A DNA stretch of 64,000 bases, taken from NCBI GenBank assembly GCA_026119935.1, contig JALRMH010000003.1:1393818-1457817 (forward strand), in the 5' to 3' direction. A model generated the notes under the pieces. That model had not been told where the DNA came from, made no database searches, and saw only the letters and a list, made by a program, of their open reading frames with translations. Of this stretch, positions 43,678-54,261 are shown in pieces. Source of the DNA: Endothia cerciana (lineage: Eukaryota; Ascomycota; Sordariomycetes; Diaporthales; Cryphonectriaceae). Numbering within the stretch: position 1 is the stretch's first letter; every line of letters begins with the position of its first letter. The position numbers and the translations under genes are program-made.

Positions 43678-46007
43678 ATCGGGTACACAATGGGAAGAGC
43701 CCTTTTGTTTTTCCCTTTTTTTTTTTTTTCCTTCCCTTTTCCTTTCTTAATTTCTTTGGTACATAGGCATCATGTAAAGGCGTAACCAGGAGGCACCAAG
43801 ATTGAATCTGGGTTGACAATTTATCAACGTTATTAGTTCCATTTCCGCTCTCCTATTCGCACGATTCTGGCCACATTCGGTGCAGTCTGAGACCAACTTC
43901 TCATCTGGGGTATGTCATTAACGTAATTACTGTGATGTAGTTTCTCCTCGATGGCCTTGAGAGATGTGTACGGCAGGACATTTTTCAACAAACAAGCAAC
44001 TCTGCGTACAGCGGCTAGTGCGCCTCCAACGGGTCTCTTCTCTCTGTTGTCTACTGAAGCGATCAGGAAGGAATGTAGTGCCTGATCTGTGACTCACAAG
44101 TATAAAAACAGACCAAACATAAAAGATGTTACAACTCACAGGTTTATACCACACATTGGACGATACTGGGATGGAAGTCCTACGGATGGACTGAGTCAAG
44201 TGAGAGCAGAGCTTTGCAGAAATAGCACACAGACGCGGCGAGGATGTTGTTGAGTCCGTCGAGGGGACGGGCTAGAACGGTCGGTTGAAGTGACGAGGAA
44301 AATGAGAAGAAACAGAACAACGGCCCACACAAATCCACGCATTGTGAGTTACGCTTTAGACATGACCCAAGCTTAAACTTGTGGGAGTCTAAGTATTTAC
44401 TCGCAGTTGATGTACAGTGAAAATTCCTTGTCTCAGACCTCGGGAACTTCTACTAACGAGAATATCTAATTTAATCATCTAGATAGACAATCAGATGGTC
44501 TATCTACATATAGTATGGCCAAATGAAACCTATATGCGAAATTCTCTATGTTCTCCATAGCAAGTGACCTTCTCTTCTCATACCCCCGTTTATTTCATCT
44601 TATCCTCTGGGTTTCAACATTGGTGCAAAGTATGGCCGGAATACTCATTTATTGTATTTCATTGTGAGTCAACACTGTTTGAGATAGGGAAAGATCCTGA
44701 TAAACCAGAAACGTTAAGGGGAGAGACCAGTACCAGGCTTCGTCCGGTTGACCTCGTAGCGCTTTCGTCTGTCGTCCTCGCAATGTATGAGGCGTCCCCA
44801 GTCAAAGCTACTATCCAATGACCACGTGTGTAATACACTAAGTTCAATATTTCAGTCAAGTTATCTCCATTTGTATACAACATCTATCTGCCATCCCCGG
44901 GATTGGGGGCAACTGCCACGCCCAATCCTCTGGCAATTGATCCTCGAATTTCAATATTTCATATTGACAAGAGTGCTCGATGAGGGTTAACAAATCATTC
45001 GCGTTTCCGTCGCGCGAACAGAGGCTCTGCGTCAAGTCTGCATCACACCTCAAGGGGTTCATCAAAGATAATGATGCCATTGATCTCGCTGAATTCACCC
45101 GAACAACTACACTTTAACTCTTCATGCCAACAAAGTGCTTTGTATTGTGTTCTTTGAAGCGATATTGTAATAAGCAGCACCGTCGTGGAAGAGTCTTTGT
45201 CATACCTATCCGGAATTTGCATGTAGTACATTCAGATGGCCTGATTACAAACAAAGTCTCTTCGTCCGAACAATATGATTGTTCTGGTTAACAGTAACAT
45301 AGCTGTGCTCGTTGTCGTGCTAAGGGCTCCAGACTCCTATATATATGCTCAAGTGGTCCCATTTAGTCTGCTTACCACTTCGTTAGAACGACCACCAACA
45401 ACCGCTTACTTCAAGTACGGTCAAAGGTTGACTACACAACATAGTCGATATATTCAAATTGCGAACGGCTTTACCGGAATTTTCTAGCAACTCATTATCC
45501 GAAATGAGTTCCGAGGACGATGATCGTGGCCGCCGTTCTGGTGCACCTTCGCCGGAGCCTCAGCCTTACCCTTCACCTGGAAAGTAAATGAGCAGTCATA
45601 CGCGTTACCGGTGAGTTCCCCTTAGCCATGGTATACGCTAACGGACAAGACAAATTTCCTTAGTAAAGAGTTGTAGTGCGCAAGAAGTACGTGTGAACAT
45701 AGCAGGAACGCCGTCCTTGTGGCAGCGACCACAGGGTGGCACGTGAGTAGCACCTGATACGGCACTCACAGGTCCTCAGTGAGCGAAACTATGGGGAAAA
45801 ACTCTTCAACAAGCCAACCAGTTTGGTACTCAAGGTAGAATAGAATCAGACACATCTTTCACCCTCCCATCGCTTCTGCAATCCCCCCGTCCCTTCCAAG
45901 TGTGAAGTGACTAAACATATTATTAATCTTATCTTTAACTATTACTTGAAGCTAAATGTGAATGATGGATGATTTGAACATCTCTCCGTCTGCGCTTTGC
46001 ATGCCCC
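43678..46007. other. AT-rich intergenic region
   Basis: This 2.3-kb stretch is clearly richer in A+T than its surroundings. At 45504 a start codon opens 27 codons (acidic start, then P-x-P-rich), followed by good splice signals (GTAAAT or GTGAGT donors, a GCTAACGG branch, a CCTTAG acceptor), but no convincing downstream exon. It may be a truncated gene start. Weak Cys-containing frames at 45230-44860 on the minus strand remain unassigned. Confidence 0.4.
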
Positions 46008-46387
46008 TCAAGAAGTGCATCCACCGAGCAGCACACAGACCGTCTCAGGGTCTAGACGCTGAGCCACAAGATACACTAACTCATCTCCAAACTCGTCCAA
46101 AAATCCGACACACACGCTTTCGAGCCCAAGGCCTCCAATGATAGGGCCACTGCAGTACGATTCCAATACGCCCACGACGACGCCTTCGGTTGTACCTGAG
46201 TCAAGAGAGGCGAGAGCGGTCTCGGCTTGAGCTTCGCAGATAAGGCAAGTTGCTGTGTCAAAAACTGCGAAAAGTCGTTCAGTGCCTTGCTTTCATGCCA
46301 TGAGGGAGATCTCCTACTTTGGCCGGAGGCAGGTGTCGTTGAGAGTACTACCGCGACCCCAATGAGTCCTAGTAGACGAGCGGCCAT
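46008..46387 (-). CDS. Small secreted saposin-fold protein
   Basis: A 108-aa protein from exons 46387-46318 and 46264-46008. The 53-bp intron (GTAGGA...TTCGCAG) removes a stretch that would otherwise send translation into a wrong frame and an early stop. Residues 1-22 are a signal peptide ending ASG-Q. The mature chain is a single saposin-B domain with six cysteines at 30, 33, 61, 75, 100 and 106. The spacing is C-x2-C-x27-C-x13-C-x24-C-x5-C, which fits three disulfides pairing helices. Motifs include ATCLICEAQAETALASL and GFLDEFGDELVYLVAQRL. Saposin-fold domains bind or perturb lipids; here the domain stands alone, without a sphingomyelinase or protease. It lies in an AT-rich, gene-poor stretch. 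A secreted lipid-binding or effector-like role is conceivable but not shown. Confidence 0.82.
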
Positions 46388-47612
46388 CTTATTGTGGTTA
46401 CTTATAGTGTAGGACGGAGGCGAGATGGAAAAGGAATCATTGCAGTCTCGTACCTTTCTTGCTTTCTGTATCCTGGGCAGGTATCAGAAGCAGTTTATAT
46501 ATTCGGACGGGGGAATACTTTTGGCCTGAAGAATGGCGGTACATCAGCTCTAGGAATGGTTCGATACGCGAGCCCCATCATTCCAATGCTGTTGGGATCT
46601 GCGGGCCAAGCTATTCTGGTTTCTGAGGCAGAGCCGCGAACTTGCGGTCGCGGTTATAGCACTCTCGTGTGCCTCACTCCCGAACGTTGACGTTCAAGTT
46701 GGGGCGATGGAGACTGGATTGATGGGCAGTGGGGATTTTCTTTTGTTATCACACACCTTATTGTACTTTGGGTAACAAGTTTCCAGAGTCTGCCATTTGT
46801 GATTTTTGCCAACTTCGGATCCAGACATGGGAAATGTGGAAAGTGAGACATAATATGGCTGGAATGAACATAAATACAATATGTACCGAAAGCTCAAATC
46901 CTTAATTTTCACCGGCCTTCAAGTTCATTTCTCCGGTGCCCACGAAACGGGCACTTGGTGCCTCATCTTCCCCTATCTTCCCCTATCTACCTAAGAGAAG
47001 AAGATGCCGCGGCTTTCTCTGAGCGCTCTGAGCCGCGGTGTGACAGGCTCAATTCGCTGTTATCTCGGCCAATTAATAAGACTCAGTTGTTCCTGATAGT
47101 AATTCCAAATTGCGAATCCTTTCGGACATCCCCACAAGGAGGCGGGCTCATCGTCGTCTTCATTCGAGTCCTTGGCAATAGCAACGCAGGCTTATATGTC
47201 GCAACTCTGAAAAGGGACGACCAAGCCCAGCTGACTGGTAGTTATCTGTGGTCTATATATCATAGGGGTCGGCCGTGTGATGCGCTTATTCTGTGGCTCC
47301 AGAAGCCTCGGTTACTTCACATAGTCCCGAGGTCTGAACACACGTGGGTATGTTCGTCGTGGGGTACCTTCTGCCGGAATGCTTAGAAGGTGGCCCCGAT
47401 GCCGCGAGATCCCTCTTCTGTTGTTGCCTACGAAGCCATAGTCGCATCGGCTAGTCTTGCAGAGAATGATTTGTGAGAGAAGCTGTCGGTTCCGGTCAAC
47501 GTGTCCGGCTCCGGCCAGACAGGCTGTAGCCTCGGGGCGGGGAGAAGCTCGAGAGGTCCTGGAAAGATTGTGCGGATCGGTTGGGCTCGTATGATATACT
47601 TCCGACTGGATA
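46388..47612. other. Intergenic, no gene recognised
   Basis: It holds open frames up to 143 codons (46955-47386, plus) without recognisable features, and the expected promoter of the saposin-fold gene near 46400-46600. Confidence 0.45.
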
Positions 47613-48092
47613 CTATTTCTTCGCGCCTCGCGCCGTGGGAGTCGTCCCTGGTGGGCTCTGTTCGGGCAGCATCGACCGACAAGGCACAGGAGTCCAAGAT
47701 TGTGGCTCATTCCCAGGAGAGATGACGGGAATGGATGCGGCGAGTGACGGAAGAATACGATGTGGGTTCGCGGCAGAAGCCTGCCCCGAAACACCAGCAG
47801 CGTGGCTCCCCTGCTGCTTCAACAGCACGCTTCTCTTGGTCTCTTGCTCCCACAGCGTCAACTGCAGCTGGTAGTCCTGGAGTGCGTGTGCTACGCGTGA
47901 GCCGGGGGCACTGGCGGTCCTAGGTTCAGCTCAGTGGTTGTCTCTAATCAATTTTGCTGCGCGGTGAGGGACTGGGACTTGGTGTACTCACGGTGCATGT
48001 GGATATGCTTGATGGTCCTGGCCTGGGAATGGGGGATCCAAAGGAGGTCGGCTGTGAAGTTCACCATACCTCGCCGGCTTCTGCTTTGTCAT
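47613..48092 (-). CDS. Proline-rich, probably disordered small protein
   Basis: A predicted 135-aa protein from exons 48092-47992 and 47919-47613. The 72-bp intron has donor GTGAGT, branch GCTGAAC and acceptor CCTAG. The frames open into one another only with this splice: PGQDHQAYPHAP then TASAPGSRVAHALQDYQLQL. The segment HALQDYQLQLTLWEQETKRS resembles a short 'H-A-L-Q-D-Y-Q-M-Q-L' helix that I remember from disordered C-terminal regions of many fungal proteins, which supports real coding. The rest is Pro-, Ser- and Ala-rich with no domain. It may be a young gene, or the detached tail of a larger protein whose N-terminal domains were lost. No signal peptide or membrane segment is seen. Expression evidence is needed before trusting the start. 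Confidence 0.5.
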
Positions 48093-48922
48093 TATGCCCG
48101 CTCGAAAGAAGTTCTGTGACCGTGATACGCTACGTTGATTCTACAACCTCGATGGCTTATTTCGATAAGTTGTAAAGTAGAGGGGTTCGATTGTTTGAAG
48201 GCAGACAGACGAGGTGAGAAGAAATTCGAATGTGGCAGCCAAGGTGAACGAGTGGGAGCAGTGCCGTCTTTGTATGGTGGGTAGGTGGGTGTCATATTAC
48301 TACGCGGAGTCTGGGACCTGAGTCCGGGTCTTCTTGTCTGCGAAATCCTCTTTTTTTTTTTTTAGTGTGATGCATACAGGCGGCACAACAGGCCAAAGCT
48401 GATGCAGGTGGCCACAAGGTCCCTTTCGACTGCATGCCATATGCGCTCCACACATCAACGACAAAAAGACCTTCTGACCCCCGACCGTCAGGCTTGCTGC
48501 CCCGTTGGCGAGTGTTTGTGGGTAAATGTAAGAGGTGAAGATGAATTGGGACCGGGGCGCCGCCGAGTGGATCTTGAGAGAACGGTCCTTTTGTCGACTA
48601 ATACACGGGAAGCCTAAAATCCTTGCGACTTCTCATGCTCCACGTCTCGCGTAAGCAACTTGGTACGGTGTACATACGCCCCATCTCGCGCTGCACGTCT
48701 CTGGGAGTAATCTCATACGGCGTACAGATGCACCGATCGAGAAAGGTCTGGGCAGCCAATGGCCTGACTGCGGTTCCAGGCCGAAAGCAAACACTTGACG
48801 GACAGTAGGGGCAAATTGTATGTTCACTGCATACCCAAGGTACGCAGCATGTTGGGTGAAGTTGTACACATGAAGTCTCCTGTTGATGGACAGTCCTTAC
48901 CGAAGGCGCGATCTCAATGGAT
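48093..48922. other. Intergenic, no gene recognised
   Basis: It lies between the proline-rich gene and the epoxide hydrolase relic. It has a T13 tract near 48351 and nothing conserved. Confidence 0.45.
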
Positions 48923-50505
48923 TCATTTTCGCTTCACGTCCGTGCTAATATCAATGACGGAGTAAGCACCGCCTCCAGGTCCGAACATACCCCTTAAATC
49001 CTGCACCAAGATGTCTGATTTCTCCCAAGCCGCGTAACGTCCACCCGAAACATGGAACTTCTGAAAGGCGACAGGTCCAAGAGTCCTGGCTGTGACCTCG
49101 GGCATCGTGACAATATCTTTGGGGAACTGGCTGATGCCGAGCGGGGGCTTGGTCTAAGACGAAGATTGATCAGCACCGGAGCATTTCCTCGCCAAGGGGA
49201 CACTCCTGGGAGCCTACCCAGTCCCGGAATCTCCTGTTGTCTGGCGTTCCATTCCACTCCTTGGCCGGATTTTTGGCCTCGAAGTACATCCGAACGCTGG
49301 TACCGGGCCCCGCGCGTGAGAACCAATATATGGAAACCCAAGTCAAGAACCTCATCCTCAGTCCACGGGTAGTCGTCCGTCCAATGGACCAGCTTCTCGT
49401 ACATCCAACCCAGCAAGCCGACAGGCAAGTCTTCAAGGCAGAATGCAACGGTCTGCGGCCGGGTCGACCGCAATCTGTAATAGTCATTGCCGCCGGATAT
49501 GTAGTCTGGTCCGCGGGACAGACCCGCGATACCCTGCCTTGACGGCCAGTAAGGAGGCCAGATCAGGGCATTCAGGATGAGCCAGGGTTGCTTCAACAAG
49601 TTCAAAAAGTCGAACATGGCCAGATTGATATGTATACCACGAAGGTTCGGGTCGTGATGTCTGCCCATTGTTCGTGTAATGATGGATCCCCAATCGCCCC
49701 CCTTGGGCGACATACTGACCGTAGCCCAAGCCCAGCATCAGTTTGTTCAAGACAAAACCATGTGACGAATATTAAAGCCACTCTATTTAATAGGGACCAG
49801 TACCCACTGCCCAATTCGTGAAGTTCTTCTTGCGTTGCGTTGAAGAGGGTCGCCTACCTTCCCCACGCCATCACTAAATCCATAATTTGGCAAGCTCGGC
49901 GCAACGACATGAAAAACCTGCGAATCCTCATCCTCGGGATCCGTCAGACCTTTCAGCATCTTAATCACTTCGAGAAAAATCCCAGGCCACCCGTGGACGG
50001 ATAGTAGTGGGATTGCGTTCTGCTTCTCACTCCTGGCATGAATGAAGTGGATATCCAGCGTTCCAAAGCCGTCAGACTCGACAGGCATGGTGAACATCGG
50101 AAGCTCATTAAGCCTTGCTTCATGCTGGAGCCACTTCGGCAGGTAATCTTGCTTCCAATAATGCAGTAGCCCCTGCATCTGCGAGACAGGGACGCCTTGC
50201 TGAACGTCGTAACCTTCGGGTTGATCAGGCAGTCGAGCCAGCTCAAGCTTCTGCCGGAGGACATCCAAGCCATGATCAGCGATATAAATCTTGAATGGTG
50301 AGGGCTTGGCCGTGTTGAGCATCTGGGCAGCTGAGCTGTATTTCAAAATAGTATGCTTTTTTCTCTTCCCCTTTTCTTTTGGCAAACATTCGAACACATA
50401 CCTTGAGGACGATGTGTCCGCCGGCGAGTGTGGAGCGATTACTAACCGAATCGAGGCTTCTTGTGCTGAGAGGAATCCAGGCAGAACCCTTTGAACTGCG
50501 TCCAT
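48923..50505 (-). pseudogene. Epoxide hydrolase pseudogene
   Basis: A microsomal-type epoxide hydrolase layout is readable from 50505 to 48923: the EHN lid (YWKQDYLPKWLQHEARLNEL), the oxyanion motif HGWPG, VAPSLPNYGFSDGVGK, the nucleophile elbow GGDWGS, the cap (DEVL, then WVSIYWFSRAGPGTSVRMYF) and the C-terminal VTARTLGPVAFQKFHVSGGR. It is broken in several ways. A six-C run (49697-49702; five expected) shifts the frame exactly at the nucleophile. A second one-base shift lies near 49344 before WVSIYWF. A third probable shift precedes NKLMLGLGYG. The catalytic His of 'G-G-H-F/Y-A-A' is Arg (GGRYAAWE; codon 49039-49037). Introns with normal signals remain, for example 49217-49154. The lesions are independent, so sequencing error alone is unlikely. 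The gene is dead or nearly so. Confidence 0.85.
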
Positions 50506-51069
50506 ATTTCCAATCTATTCTCCCGTTTTCATGCCCCACCCCCTTTTGCTCGCCCTTCCCCTAAGATACAGTGAGCTGTTCAGAGAACCTTGGAAGGCAA
50601 TGAGAAATAGCACAGGCTTTACTGTTCACTGTTCAATGCGGGCCGGTACCCAGAGTCCGAACTCTCAAATGCTTAAACCTTGGGAAGCGTATATAATTAC
50701 CTGAGATCACCTTCTCAGGTTCTGTGGGATACTGTGAATGAACCATTTACACTCACACTAAGTAGCTAGTCGTTAGGCATGATCCCTCTTATCAATAGGG
50801 GCCTCTCACCCCCCCCCCCCCTCAACCAACCTCTCAACCGAAGCTCTTTATTTTCCACCCTAACCCTTAGTAGCCACAGCTCCTGGGCAGTGTACGGCAC
50901 AGCGCTCAATTTTGAATGTTTTCACCCACGACAGCTCTACGGTCGACGCATCTGAGTTACCCTAGTTCATAGCTCATCAATATAGCTTTCTTACGGTCTT
51001 TGATATTCAAACACCTGAGTTTCTGATGTTCTTCATTATTCCGACACTTGCGGTCATATCGAAAACGCA
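50506..51069. other. Intergenic/divergent promoter region
   Basis: It lies between the epoxide hydrolase relic and the DUF1308 gene. It includes a C13 run at about 50809-50821. No conserved frame is seen. Confidence 0.5.
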
Positions 51070-52638
51070 ATGACGACTGGTGAAAAAGCCCCCAGCGCGC
51101 CTGAATTGGCTGCCGATATCGTTGCGCGAAGCCAGAGACTGCTACAGCAAATGGAGCAGCTGCGCCAACAACTTTTCGCCATCAAGGGCCCGAACGCACA
51201 TGTTAACGGCTTACGTGGTCTCATGGACAACATGAGATCTGATGTCGAGGCAGCAAAATGGTATCTGGCCTCGCTGACGGACCCTGGGATCAAGCGGAAA
51301 GCTGGCAAGGGGAGCCTTCTTTCTGCAGAGTCGCGGTTTCGCAGCAGCAACGTGCATGCCATCGAGTTGCACTGGAATATAGTCAAGCGGTGCAGCCATT
51401 TGGTTTCCGTCAACCAGCAGCTCCCAAAAGCCTCCCGAAATGGGCCCAACACAACACGTGCATCGGGCAAGGTGGACTCGGGAGGGGGGTTGATATGCGT
51501 CCATGCCGTCGTGGATGGGGGCGCAGAATGGATACGCATCATCACCAAAGACCAAAAGCGGCTGCTGATCGAGATGGCAGAGGGCGGCTGGGACTGGGGG
51601 TTTGATGGGGAAGAGAGCGAAGAAGACGGCGACTACACGTTGTACGAGGATGTCGCGACTCTCCGGCACACGAAGGAGGTGGTCGACGTGGCACGCACCA
51701 AATGGCACAACTATCGTCATCCCAGGATACGCATCATTCTAACACGGATAAAAGAAGGTCAAAATGAGGAAATTGACAGGCTCATTGGGAGATTGCGTGT
51801 TGTTGGCGGCAACGACATCACCGTGAAAGTCCATTGCGCAGATTCTGAATGGGTCACGAAGCAACCACCCATAAATGCCGATACCGCAATAACCAACCTG
51901 TTACCTCACGACGAAGACCTCGGTGAGACCGTCCTTCTGGACACTAGTGTTCTGATTGCTTTGGTGTCGGACATTTGTCACACAAAAGTTGAGAAAATGC
52001 CATGGATGGTGCGGGATCTTCAGTCCCATATCGAAGATGAGAACAAGGGGAACAACTTCATCCCATCCCTTGCTACCTCGCGGCTGCGAGGGAGAAAGCT
52101 TGTCTGCACGAAACAGGTCATCTCCCATTTTATGAACATCACGAGGACCATAGGAAGTCCGACTGAGGTGGAAAGGGCTCGATTGCTTCTCGAGGGCGGA
52201 CCGGGTGATCTCCAGAAGCTTTCCATCCACCCCATCCCCAATGACCTGATGCTACCCCTTCATGTGCTTCACGGTGAGGAGACAGAACTGTGTGCCGGTG
52301 TCCTCGTTCGCGATGGCGTGCTTCCAGAGGTGGCCTTGGAGGTTGACAGGCATCTGGAAAGCGTTGCCGGCAACAGGGCTACACATCTGTACGGTTGGCT
52401 CTCGGGTTTGACAGTCGTCACGAGTAACAGAGCTCTCACTGGGAAGATCGTACGGACTGTGGAGGCGAGCCTGACTGAGGATTACGACGCTGGGCCTCGC
52501 ATATGTGCGCTGCCATACAACCGGGCCCTGGTGACCTGTGGGCCTAGTCCGGAGAGAGGACGCGAGCTTCGACGGAAAGGAATATGGACCCCTCGCCAGC
52601 CGTCCAGCAATGACACTGATAATATTCCTCCGCCGTGA
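51070..52638 (+). CDS. DUF1308 (UPF0415/C7orf25-like) protein
   Basis: A single-exon protein of 522 aa. Residues 1-110 form a helical segment (VARSQRLLQQMEQLRQQL, possible coiled coil). The C-terminal half is the DUF1308 domain with ETVLLDTSVLIALVSDICH (about 289-307), a strand-Asp pattern like that of PIN-fold nucleases, then HFMNITRTIGSPTEVERARL and GWLSGLTVVTSNRALTGKIV. This is the fungal member of the UPF0415/C7orf25 family, widely conserved in eukaryotes but without an established function. A PIN-like nuclease role is inference from the Asp-bearing strand. The start at 51070 follows GCA and precedes a normal N-terminus. This gene is intact, in contrast to its decayed neighbours. Confidence 0.85.
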   Translation: MTTGEKAPSAPELAADIVARSQRLLQQMEQLRQQLFAIKGPNAHVNGLRGLMDNMRSDVEAAKWYLASLTDPGIKRKAGKGSLLSAESRFRSSNVHAIELHWNIVKRCSHLVSVNQQLPKASRNGPNTTRASGKVDSGGGLICVHAVVDGGAEWIRIITKDQKRLLIEMAEGGWDWGFDGEESEEDGDYTLYEDVATLRHTKEVVDVARTKWHNYRHPRIRIILTRIKEGQNEEIDRLIGRLRVVGGNDITVKVHCADSEWVTKQPPINADTAITNLLPHDEDLGETVLLDTSVLIALVSDICHTKVEKMPWMVRDLQSHIEDENKGNNFIPSLATSRLRGRKLVCTKQVISHFMNITRTIGSPTEVERARLLLEGGPGDLQKLSIHPIPNDLMLPLHVLHGEETELCAGVLVRDGVLPEVALEVDRHLESVAGNRATHLYGWLSGLTVVTSNRALTGKIVRTVEASLTEDYDAGPRICALPYNRALVTCGPSPERGRELRRKGIWTPRQPSSNDTDNIPPP

Positions 52639-53340
52639 GGAAAATATATGAGTATCAGCCACTCGCGGAGCTTGAAATCTCGACAATATTCACCGTCATT
52701 TGCTTCTGCAAACCACCAAGTTATCGATACTGGTAATGAACATCTGCAATCGATGCGTCAGGGACAAAATGCAAGATGTAATGACCGGCTCGATTGTTCT
52801 AACGTCCAGACCATGAACATACGTCCGTAATCTTCCGGGGCATCGCGGGTGCGTAGAGAACCGGCGTGGTACTGCTGGGTTAGGACATCCCATCGAGGAG
52901 GACGTTTGACACAGCCTAGGATGGCGTTGTTCCGCCGAAGCAGTACAGGAGCAGTGCGACGTCGAGAATGTTCCATGTCTAAATGGCGATAGAGGCTGAT
53001 GGATATCGATGTCCTGTAGTTGCACAGACCTACCATTCTCCGGTTCATTAGCTGGAGAGTAGAATTCGAATTGGTTTCGTATTTATTATTTCAGTTCCTG
53101 CCATGTGAAACCAGATGGCCAAGCTGGTTATCTCAATTTACATCATGAGGCTTCAAGGGCCTTTTCATTGTCTGTTCTGCCAGACCTAGCGCCAAAAGGT
53201 TGAATATAATGTCGGCCAAATACCAAACACAGTCAGAGTTCGCAAGGCAGGCCCGGAGGACCTACACGGCCAGCCCCGAGCAGCATGCTACTTGTTTCGA
53301 AGAGAAGTCATACTTCCAGCCAGTGTATGACACATGCCTT
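52639..53340. other. Convergent intergenic region
   Basis: No conserved frame is found between the DUF1308 gene and the end of the secreted-protein gene on the other strand. Confidence 0.45.
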
Positions 53341-54261
53341 TTACTCGACACCCCAAACCTTGGAGGGGGCCGTGGTGAAAGTCAACCCGGACGCCCACGG
53401 CGCGGTCGCAAACGCAGTCCAGTTGAATTCCACACCCCACCTAGAAGCAAAGACGCGGTCAGCTCGAAGATCCTCCGGGCATTATTGTTTTTTCTCTTTT
53501 TTTCTTTTTTCGTAGGACAGTGGAGGACTTACTGATCCTTGGTCGTCAAGTACTCATAGCTTACGGCTAGATGGGCAGCCGTGGTGTCGTTGGAAACCTG
53601 CAGGTAGGCATTGACGAGTGCCTCACTGGTGTTGCTGGTGACCGTGCCGGTGCAGGGCCAGGGACCGGTGCCGATGCCACGGCCTGTGCAGGATGCGGTG
53701 CTGTCCGGTCCTGAGCGTCAGCTATCTCTCTTCAGGGGAACGCTGCTGGATGAGGTAATTCTTGAAAGTTGCCTCCATGAATACATAGGAGTGCTGGTCT
53801 AGACAGACAGACACCTTCTATGACTCCACGGTCTTGTCGAGAACCATGGAGCGGAAATTCTTTGGGGGAAGGAAAAAGATTGTAAATAGGAAATAGAAAA
53901 AATAAAATTAAAAAAATCACGAGCAATACTGACAAGGCTGGTATGGCAAGGCCACTTTCAGTTGTAGCAGGAGCAGTGACATCGAAACCTATCCCGCCAC
54001 TATCAGTGCTTTGTTGAACATTGGAGTGACTGTGGTTTGGGCACTCAGGGGGGCGGTGGGGGCCAGGGGCGATGGCGGCCTCAGACGGTCAGACTCACTG
54101 TACGTGCTGTTTGAGCCGCCAATGGCATTCCAGTTCGAGACACTCCATGTATAGTTTGACGCCGCGGCCTCGAGGACCTTGACCTTGCGAGCGGGTGTTT
54201 TGGCAGGCAGAGCGCCGACGCACGCGACGAGGGAGAGGGCGGCTACAATCGAGAACTGCAT
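53341..54261 (-). CDS. Small secreted protein, four exons
   Basis: A predicted 161-aa secreted protein with exons 54261-54099, 53988-53934, 53700-53533 and 53440-53341. Phases 1, 2 and 2 agree across introns of 110, 233 and 92 bp. It begins with a signal peptide (MQFSIVAALSLVACVGALPA). The mature part reads ASNYTWSVSNWNAIGGSNST, SFDVTAPATTESGLAIPA-F, TASCTGRGIGTGPWPCTGTV, LVNAYLQVSNDTTAAHLAVS and a final FNWTAFATAPWASGLTFT. The pattern 'W-x-V-x-N-W...Y-x-F-x-V...I-P-A-F-x-A-x-C' resembles common fungal small secreted proteins of unknown function. Two cysteines could form one disulfide. The 233-bp intron is long for this genome and contains a T-rich stretch, so the middle junction is the least certain. 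An apoplastic or cell-wall role is possible; no function is claimed. Confidence 0.68.

Noticed and set aside
46955..47386. 143-codon plus-strand frame
   Set aside because: No recognisable motif, and no splice-linked extension improved it.
50291..50494. Plus-strand frame near the epoxide hydrolase N-terminus
   Set aside because: It is opposite the EHN domain and lies partly in a probable intron.
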